From Thermoplasmata archaeon (GTDB taxonomy: Archaea > Thermoplasmatota > Thermoplasmata > Thermoplasmatales > Thermoplasmataceae), in the NCBI GenBank assembly GCA_021795055.1, contig JAJYPW010000016.1, positions 1-11,603 of the forward strand: 11,603 bases of DNA. Direction: 5' to 3'. A program made the position numbers and the translations under genes. Numbering within the stretch: the stretch's first letter is position 1; every line of letters begins with the position of its first letter. Shown in pieces: positions 6,614 through 11,603 of this stretch. The notes under the pieces are model-generated. The model ran no database searches. It was not told the origin of the DNA and worked only from the letters and a program-made list of their open reading frames with translations.

Positions 6614-7467
6614 TGAAAGAATTCACCTCGCCTTTGGGTATCTCGATAATCGTAACCATATACAATGAGGCAGATCACATAGTCGAACTGCTGGATAGCC
6701 TTGTGAATCAGGAGGAACCCATTGAGATTGTGATTGTCGATTCCATGAGCAATGACGGCACTGACAAAATAATTTCCAATTACATGACGAGGTACGGATT
6801 CATCAAATACATCCGAAAGAAATGCTCCAGGGGAGAGGGCCGGAACCTGGGGGTCGCCAACGCAAAGTATCAGTACCTGGCCTTCACCGACGGGGATGCG
6901 ATAGCAAACCCATTCTGGATCCAGAGGATGAGAAAGGCATTCCTTGACGGCTATGACATCGTTGCAGGGCGAACAATACAGATGGGAATGTCCCATTTCG
7001 AGCACCTTGGAAGGGTGGAACTGTATTTTGAAGGGTTTGAGGTCACGTTCCCATCTGTGAACCTGGGTTACAGGAAATCCATATTCCAGGAGATAGGCGG
7101 TTTTGATCCGCATTTCATCACGGCCGAGGACATTGACCTGAACATCCGTGCAGTCATGAACGGCGGCAAGATCAGGTACGTGGACGACTGTCTGATATAC
7201 CACAGGACACGCACGACGTTTTCAGGATTCGTTCAACAGGCATTCTGGAACGGATTTGGCAGGAAACAGCTGACATATAAGCACAAGCATGTATGGTCGC
7301 ACTTCAAGTTCTCCACGATTCTTCAAAGAGACCAGATAGGTGTGTGGCAGTTGATAAGGGGTATTTCTGCGGTAGTGGGATATGCGGTATGCAGGTTTTT
7401 CGGGGACGATTTCATAAGGCATTACAGGAAAACAGAGAGAAAGAGGGTCTCCCATGAGGTGGACTAA
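6613..7467 (+). CDS. Family 2 (GT-A) glycosyltransferase
   Basis: A 284-residue inverting glycosyltransferase of the GT2 fold, which moves a sugar from a nucleotide-sugar donor to a lipid, glycan or protein acceptor. Visible features: SIIVTIYNEADHIVELLDSL (11-30), the nucleotide-binding IVDSMSNDGT (41-50), GEGRNLGVANAKYQYLAFTDGDA with the DxD-type metal site DGD at 93-95, and NLGYRKSIFQEIGGFD (150-165) with AEDIDL (171-176), which supplies the catalytic-base ED pair. A QQAFWNGFGRKQL segment (208-220) resembles the QxxRW-like region in place. The C-terminal stretch 241-263 is moderately hydrophobic and may be an amphipathic or membrane-associated helix; there is no signal peptide. Donor and acceptor are unknown; in Thermoplasmatales, surface glycolipids and glycoproteins are likely products. 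It starts on the TAATG overlap with the preceding gene. Confidence 0.88.
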   Translation: MKEFTSPLGISIIVTIYNEADHIVELLDSLVNQEEPIEIVIVDSMSNDGTDKIISNYMTRYGFIKYIRKKCSRGEGRNLGVANAKYQYLAFTDGDAIANPFWIQRMRKAFLDGYDIVAGRTIQMGMSHFEHLGRVELYFEGFEVTFPSVNLGYRKSIFQEIGGFDPHFITAEDIDLNIRAVMNGGKIRYVDDCLIYHRTRTTFSGFVQQAFWNGFGRKQLTYKHKHVWSHFKFSTILQRDQIGVWQLIRGISAVVGYAVCRFFGDDFIRHYRKTERKRVSHEVD

Positions 7468-7536
7468 GAACCCTTGCACCTTTTAATCGCAAGACATGGA
7501 CGAAGTGGGTGTTTTGCTGCGATGATGGAATATCTT

Positions 7537-7552
7537 GAAACCTTTTTATTAG
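7537..7552 (+). promoter_or_regulatory. BRE/TATA promoter of the acyl-CoA mutase operon
   Basis: GAAACCTTTTTATTAG combines a purine-rich BRE-like half with a TATA-like TTTTTATTA (7543-7551). The centre is about 25 bases before the ATG at 7572, pointing to a leaderless message and favouring that ATG over the in-frame TTG at 7563. The rest of the 104-base spacer after the glycosyltransferase stop shows no other clear signal. Confidence 0.6.
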
Positions 7553-7571
7553 AAGAATCACTTTGAGAAGG

Positions 7572-9290
7572 ATGTCATCTCAGCCTGAGTCCTTTTGGGC
7601 GAAGAAAATCGAGTTCATTCAAAGCAGGCGTCCATCTTCCGGCCCCGGTCAGGAAGAGTGGAGGAAGGAAACCCTTCAGCCATGGTTGAACCAGACCGGA
7701 GCAAAATTGGCAGAAAAGGAGAATTCGTCAGGGATAAAGATCAAGGAGATATTTTCGGAAGAAGACCTCGGCGGCGACCTGGACGAAAGGCTGGGTTACC
7801 CCGGGTCATACCCGTTCACCCGGGGAGTCTACCCTAACATGTATCTGGGCAGGCCTTGGACAATGAGGATGTTTTCAGGATTCGGCACTCCCGAGGATAC
7901 CAACAGGAGGTTGAAATACCTCATTAGACACGGGGAAACCGGCTTGAGCATCGCCTTCGATATGCCAACCCTCTATGGCTTTGACTGCAATAATTCCCGG
8001 GCAGAGGGAGAAGTTGGGAAATGCGGGGTAAATGTAACCACGCTGAAGGACATGGAGGTAATATTCAAGGGAATAGACCTTTCCAAAATAAGCACTTCCA
8101 TGACGATCAACGCCCCGGCAGCAGTCCTGACGGCTATGTACGTAGCAGTAGGCAAAAAGAACGGGTATGAGGAGCGCACCCTTGCCGGTACAGTGCAGGC
8201 AGACATACTGAAGGAATACATTGCACAGAAGGAGTGGATGTACCCGCCAGAGGCGCATCTAAGAATTATCAGGGACATGATGACATACTGCACCAGGAAG
8301 ATGCCCCGCTGGAACTACATCAGCATATCCGGATACCACATCAGGGAGGCTGGATCCAGCGCAGTGCAGGAACTTGCTTTCACGCTTGCTGATGGATTCT
8401 ATTATATAGACATGGGGTTAAAGAATGGCCTTTCGGCAGATGAATTCGCACCACGGCTTTCGTTTTTCTTCAATTCATCGATAAATTTCTTCGAGGAGAT
8501 TGCCAAGATGAGGGCAGCCCGGAGAATCTGGGCCACGGTGCTTAAGGAAAAATACGGCGCAACAAAAAGCAGAACAATGTTGATGCGGTTTCACACACAG
8601 ACATCCGGCTACACACTGACCTGGCAGCAGCCGCTGAACAACATTATCCGTACCACTATCGAGGCCATGGCTGCAGTACTGGGCGGAACCCAGAGCCTTC
8701 ACACAAATTCTTACGATGAAGCGTGGGCACTCCCATCCGACGAAGCGGTAAAGGTGGCCCTGAGAACACAGCAAATTATAGCTGAAGAAACCGGCATACC
8801 TGACACCATTGATCCTCTTGGCGGATCCTATTATCTTGAATGGCTCACAGACAAAATGGAAGAGGAAGCCTACAGGTATTTCGACCAGATTGAAAGGCTG
8901 GGCGGAATCCTCGAAGCAATCAAGAAGGGATACCTGCAGAAGGAAATAGCCGCGACTTCGTACAGGCGCCAGACCAGGCTTGAAAGCGGCGAAGAAACTA
9001 TGGTCGGAGTCAATAAGTACGTGGAAAAGGGGGAGCAGCCGATCAACATCCTCAGGATCAGCAAGAAGGCTCAGAGCAACCAGATCGCAAGGCTGAACCA
9101 GGTGCTTTCATCCAGGGACAGCAAAAAGGTCGATAAATGCCTGGCGGACCTTGAGCGAGCCATGGAAAACGACGAGGAAAATTTGATGCCATTCTTCATT
9201 AGGGCTGTGGAAAGCTATTGTACTCTGCAGGAGATATCGGACGTGGGGAGGAAGGTTTTTGGCGGTTGGAAAGAGCCAGTCATTGTTTAA
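7572..9290 (+). CDS. icmA: Coenzyme B12-dependent acyl-CoA mutase large subunit, isobutyryl-CoA mutase type (usually labelled methylmalonyl-CoA mutase)
   Basis: A 572-residue catalytic subunit of the adenosylcobalamin acyl-CoA mutases: a TIM barrel, then a C-terminal linker, without a B12 domain. Conserved residues line up with Propionibacterium methylmalonyl-CoA mutase at a constant offset of 12: R94, T97 and R99 (RPWTMR), S126 (GLSIAFD), Q209 (GTVQADILKE), Y255/H256 (SISGYH). At the two substrate-choosing sites this protein has F101 for Tyr89 and Q219 for Arg207. Known isobutyryl-CoA mutases carry that same Phe/Gln pair, and the surrounding KEYIAQKEW and RFHTQT also resemble IcmA. It would thus interconvert isobutyryl-CoA and n-butyryl-CoA. 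2-Hydroxyisobutyryl-CoA mutase is less likely because it has Ile at the first site. Length matches stand-alone IcmA, and the gene overlaps the B12-subunit gene. The mutase family is certain; the substrate call is strong inference. Confidence 0.85.
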   Translation: MSSQPESFWAKKIEFIQSRRPSSGPGQEEWRKETLQPWLNQTGAKLAEKENSSGIKIKEIFSEEDLGGDLDERLGYPGSYPFTRGVYPNMYLGRPWTMRMFSGFGTPEDTNRRLKYLIRHGETGLSIAFDMPTLYGFDCNNSRAEGEVGKCGVNVTTLKDMEVIFKGIDLSKISTSMTINAPAAVLTAMYVAVGKKNGYEERTLAGTVQADILKEYIAQKEWMYPPEAHLRIIRDMMTYCTRKMPRWNYISISGYHIREAGSSAVQELAFTLADGFYYIDMGLKNGLSADEFAPRLSFFFNSSINFFEEIAKMRAARRIWATVLKEKYGATKSRTMLMRFHTQTSGYTLTWQQPLNNIIRTTIEAMAAVLGGTQSLHTNSYDEAWALPSDEAVKVALRTQQIIAEETGIPDTIDPLGGSYYLEWLTDKMEEEAYRYFDQIERLGGILEAIKKGYLQKEIAATSYRRQTRLESGEETMVGVNKYVEKGEQPINILRISKKAQSNQIARLNQVLSSRDSKKVDKCLADLERAMENDEENLMPFFIRAVESYCTLQEISDVGRKVFGGWKEPVIV

Positions 9291-9711
9291 GGAGAAACCA
9301 ATAAAGATATTGCTTGCGAAGCCCGGCATTGACGGGCATGATCGCGGGATGTTCGTCCTTGCGAAAGCATTCAGGGATGCCGGAATGGATGTTCTGTATG
9401 CAGGCCTGCTGCCGACTCCTGAGGAAGTGATAGATACTGCAGTTAGCGAAGATGTGGATGTTATTGCCCTGAGCCTGCTTAATGGGGCCCATCTGACAGT
9501 GTTCAAGAAGATTTCTGATCTCCTCAAAAAGAGGAAAATAGATGACATAGCCCTCGTTGGAGGGGGAACAATCCCCGACTCGGATAAACCAAAGCTGGAA
9601 AAGATGGGAATTTCCGGGAATTATGGGCCGGGTACACCGCTCTCAACCATCATCGATCACGTCACTAAACGCGCTTCGGAAGCCAGACTCAGGAAACTGG
9701 GCGGCAGGTGA
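9259..9711 (+). CDS. icmB: B12-binding small subunit of the acyl-CoA mutase
   Basis: A 150-residue (or 142-residue) Rossmann-like cobalamin-binding domain that completes the mutase. It has the lower-ligand motif DGHDRG (25-30, the histidine at 27 binds cobalt) in the base-off/His-on pattern, followed by SLLNGAHLTVF (72-82) and VGGGTIP (100-106), which hold the nucleotide tail. Size agrees with the separate small subunit IcmB, not the fused IcmF or the two-domain MCM. The start is not ATG. TTG at 9259 follows GGGGAGGAAGG with seven-base spacing and is preferred; TTG at 9283 is the alternative and would give a shorter, more typical N-terminus. The first ATG (9349) would delete the B12 motif. 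The reading frame overlaps the large-subunit gene by 32 (or 8) bases and stops five bases before the GTPase start. Confidence 0.88.
   Translation: MAVGKSQSLFKEKPIKILLAKPGIDGHDRGMFVLAKAFRDAGMDVLYAGLLPTPEEVIDTAVSEDVDVIALSLLNGAHLTVFKKISDLLKKRKIDDIALVGGGTIPDSDKPKLEKMGISGNYGPGTPLSTIIDHVTKRASEARLRKLGGR
9706..9711 (+). promoter_or_regulatory. Ribosome binding site deciding the MeaB-type GTPase start
   Basis: AGGTGA matches the archaeal anti-Shine-Dalgarno over six bases, overlaps the TGA of the preceding gene and lies four bases before TTG at 9716. It is the best evidence that translation begins at this TTG and is coupled to the small-subunit gene. Confidence 0.6.
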
Positions 9712-9715
9712 GGCA

Positions 9716-10660
9716 TTGAATACTGACGCCATAGTTAAGGGCATCAGGGGCGGCGATATTCCCTCCGTCTCCAGAGCCATATCGATAGTGGAGGACAGGT
9801 CGCAGATTTCGGTTTCTTCAGAAATCATGAAGAAAATATACGACAGGACCGGCAACATCCATATTATAGGGGTTACTGGCCCGCCGGGGGTGGGGAAGAG
9901 TTCGATGATCGGCAAACTCGCATCGGAAATCGCTTTGAGGGGGAGGAAGACTTCCATCATAGCGGTTGACGCCTCCAGCCCTTTCACCGGAGGCACCCTG
10001 CTCGGGAACAGGGTCAGGATGCAGGAATCGATAAACCGGAACTCAATATACATGAGGAGCCTCGCATCTCGCGGTTTCAAGGGCGGACTTTCGTCTGCAG
10101 CCTTGAGCACCATAAGGATACTGGATGCCGCAGGTTTTGACAGTGTCATTGTGGAAACCGTGGGATCCGGGCAGGCAGACATAGACATCATGAAGATTGC
10201 ACACACGATTATAGTGCTGCATGCACCTGGACTTGGTGACATACTTCAGTCTATCAAGGCTGGAATTATGGAAATAGGGGACATATTCGTCGTAAACAAG
10301 ATCGACAGGGAGGGTGCTTTTCTTGCCATCAAGGATATTGAGGACTCGCTTTCCATGCTTCCCGGAGGGCCATGGAAGAGGAAAGTCATAGGCGTCAATT
10401 CACTTAGCGGGGAGAACATAGACGCGCTTCTCGACGAGATAGAGCGGCACAGATCCCTCGGTAAAGAGAATAGGGGCGATGGCGAGGCTATGCAGGAGAT
10501 GAGCATATACATAGAGGACGAACTTCGCAGGATAATCCTTGAGAGAAGCGCACCGAAAGGTGATCTGAACAGGGAGATGAAGAGGATGATGGCGAAAGGC
10601 ATAGATCCGTTCAACGGGGCGCTGAAGCTGGTGACCTCTCTGGTAGGGAGCGAAATTTGA
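9716..10660 (+). CDS. MeaB/ArgK-family G-protein chaperone of the B12 mutase
   Basis: A 314-residue G3E-type GTPase that loads and protects adenosylcobalamin on its partner mutase (MeaB for methylmalonyl-CoA mutase; MeaI or the IcmF GTPase domain for isobutyryl-CoA mutase). Motifs in order: N-terminal helices (1-45), P-loop GVTGPPGVGKSS (52-63), the long switch segment VDASSPFTGGTLLGNRVRM (84-102), ETVGSGQAD (147-155), the APGLGDILQSIKAGIMEIGD segment (170-189) and NKID (194-197). A C-terminal helical arm needed for dimerisation follows. The frame is open to 9557, but the usual family start lies about 50 residues before the P-loop, which matches TTG 9716 with its AGGTGA site. It is the last gene of the mutase operon; 133 bases of spacer follow. 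An old label, ArgK (arginine/ornithine transport kinase), would be misleading here. Confidence 0.9.
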   Translation: MNTDAIVKGIRGGDIPSVSRAISIVEDRSQISVSSEIMKKIYDRTGNIHIIGVTGPPGVGKSSMIGKLASEIALRGRKTSIIAVDASSPFTGGTLLGNRVRMQESINRNSIYMRSLASRGFKGGLSSAALSTIRILDAAGFDSVIVETVGSGQADIDIMKIAHTIIVLHAPGLGDILQSIKAGIMEIGDIFVVNKIDREGAFLAIKDIEDSLSMLPGGPWKRKVIGVNSLSGENIDALLDEIERHRSLGKENRGDGEAMQEMSIYIEDELRRIILERSAPKGDLNREMKRMMAKGIDPFNGALKLVTSLVGSEI

Positions 10661-10793
10661 GCTTACCTGCTGACTTAATGTGAGACTGTCAATTCTTAGT
10701 TGAAAATTTCGTAGCTATTAGCTCCTCACAGAAATCATGAAATACTTTCATTACATCTGAAAATATGCGTTTACATAGCATCCCCTGCATCAG
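10661..10793. other. Spacer between the mutase operon and the transposase remnant
   Basis: I see no gene, RNA or convincing hairpin in these 133 bases. Their composition is more A/T-rich than the operon before them. The TATA-like AAAATATGCG and TTTACATAG (about 10761-10777) could be the relic promoter of the transposase. The left end of the insertion sequence must fall in or just after this spacer, but its terminal repeat cannot be defined because the right end lies outside the window. Confidence 0.35.
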
Positions 10794-11603
10794 ATGGGGG
10801 GGGGGTCATCACCATCAGAGGTACCTGATCTTCCAGTCAGCATAACATTCCGCGGTGATCTCATCTTCCTCCATTATACAGAACCCATGTGCCCCGGATG
10901 TCTCCCCAGGAACATATCCGGGAACGGGGCATGCAGGAGGGATATCCCAGGTGAGAGAGTCATTGTGCAGAGATATAAATACAATGACTGTGAATATTCC
11001 TTCTAGGCCAGGCCTCCCGGCTATGGATAAAGAAAACACATTCCCGATAATGTCAGGAGAAAGAGCATCGGTGCAAGGCTTCGACCCTCGCTGAGAAAAG
11101 CGGCAAAGATGTGTGGAATCTTCCTTGGTATTGGCATATCCCATGAAACGATCAGGAGAACGGTTCCCCGCATCCCTGATGATGGGGGGAGAATGCAACC
11201 ATGACCTTCATCATAGATGCACTGAATAGATTCCATATTTGTGACGATGTGACCATCACGACCGACGGATATCACTACGGGAATGCTCCCATGGAGATAT
11301 CCAAATCCTGGGCACCAAGATGAAGAGGCAGAGATGCCTCTCAGGAAAGATGCATGATTCCGGGCTGGATAATCAACTTAGGGGTGCGAAGCGTCTCATT
11401 GCACTCATGTTCTTCCACACGACCGGGAACATGGAGAGCCTCGGCGAGAATGCCGAATCGGTCAGGAGAATGACAGCAGGGATGGATCAGATGGAGATGA
11501 CATTCAAGACCCTCGATCCTGTTAGGGACCTGTATTCCGATTACCCCATAATCAGGAGATTCCTCAAATTCCTGAAAAAGAGTCGCTCATCGACATTCCA
11601 TTA
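10794..11603 (+). pseudogene. Decayed DDE-type transposase, partial at the right edge
   Basis: Three reading frames together spell one transposase. Frame 1 (from ATG 10794) carries a zinc-ribbon-like CPGC with a later NDCEYSF (C33, C36, C66 of that frame), a TAG at 11004 and a TAA at 11028, then SLRKAAK and a helix-turn-helix-like GIGISHETIRR (about 11136-11168), ending at TGA 11202. Frame 2 (11201-11323) gives ALNRFHICDDV and TTDGYHYGNA, where the Asp may be a catalytic residue, and ends at TGA 11321. Frame 3 continues from about 11305 as LGTKMKRQRCLSG and runs open to the edge with RDLYSDYPIIRRFLKFLKKS. A lost C in a CCC run at about 11306 would explain the 2-to-3 shift. Material that should hold the first catalytic Asp appears missing between frames 1 and 2. 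I recall similar zinc-ribbon DDE transposases in Thermoplasmatales; I cannot name the IS family. The element must be inactive. Confidence 0.72.
10796..10805 (+). repeat. Run of ten G within the first codons of the transposase remnant
   Basis: An uninterrupted G10 tract sits directly after the ATG at 10794. It is by far the longest homopolymer in the window. It could be replication slippage in decaying DNA or a sequencing miscount. If the length is wrong by one or two, the frame of the first transposase fragment would move relative to this ATG. Confidence 0.5.

Noticed and set aside
6547..7203. Long minus-strand open frame (218 codons) opposite the glycosyltransferase
   Set aside because: It lies antisense to a clear GT2 gene, has no recognisable motif, and also runs into the small Cys/His gene. 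It reflects codon bias of the real gene.
9349..9711. ATG at 9349 as the start of the B12 subunit
   Set aside because: It would remove DGHDRG, including the cobalt-binding histidine, leaving a non-functional domain.
9557..9715. Extended start for the MeaB-type GTPase at 9557
   Set aside because: The extra 53 codons lie wholly inside the B12-subunit gene and do not resemble the family. TTG 9716 has an AGGTGA site and gives the normal length.
9643..10242. Minus-strand open frame of 199 codons opposite the MeaB-type GTPase
   Set aside because: The plus strand carries all G-protein motifs in order. The antisense translation is serine/proline-rich without any domain, as expected of a shadow.
10796..10805. 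G10 tract as a phase-variation switch
   Set aside because: The downstream gene is a multiply broken transposase, so a length change could not restore a working product.
1..11603. CRISPR array, tRNA genes, toxin-antitoxin or defence cluster
   Set aside because: Reading both strands I found no regularly spaced repeats, no tRNA-like pattern and no protein with such a role. The short extra open frames overlap known genes.

Overview
The window looks like a chromosomal segment of a Thermoplasmatales-type euryarchaeon, a heterotrophic and probably acidophilic relative of Thermoplasma. The evidence is archaeal information-processing genes (EndA, ribosomal protein S2, a GINS51-type replication protein, an archaeal type-A-like RNase P RNA), many starts placed about 25-29 bp after an A/T-rich TATA box with no leader, Shine-Dalgarno sites of the GAGGTG/AGGTGA type, and a fused CoaD/NTPase gene of a kind I recall from this order. 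Base composition appears moderate, but I did not compute it.

Layout. Positions 101-2294 (minus strand) hold a two-gene unit: a PLP aminotransferase followed by a bifunctional phosphopantetheine adenylyltransferase/NTP phosphatase. A divergent promoter region separates it from a plus-strand pair, a small atypical GTPase overlapping the tRNA-splicing endonuclease gene endA. endA meets the minus-strand rps2 gene tail to tail with a 10-base overlap. A second divergent promoter region leads to a TIM-barrel metal-dependent hydrolase, GINS51, the RNase P RNA gene, a small cysteine/histidine protein and a family 2 glycosyltransferase.

Positions 7572-10660 hold a coenzyme B12 mutase operon: large catalytic subunit, small B12-binding subunit and a MeaB/ArgK-type GTPase chaperone. 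The large subunit would normally be labelled methylmalonyl-CoA mutase. However, the two residues that define substrate choice in that family are Phe and Gln (F101, Q219) instead of Tyr and Arg, which is the isobutyryl-CoA mutase signature. The operon therefore probably interconverts isobutyryl-CoA and n-butyryl-CoA, which would fit valine catabolism in a peptide-scavenging archaeon. This reassignment is the most interesting observation in the window.

From about 10794 to the right edge lies a decayed transposase gene, broken into at least three reading frames, with two in-frame stops and an apparent internal deletion. I found no CRISPR array, tRNA, phage genes or clear defence system, and no evidence for a wholly new multi-gene system. 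The region is mainly housekeeping, with one metabolic cassette that is likely to be misannotated.
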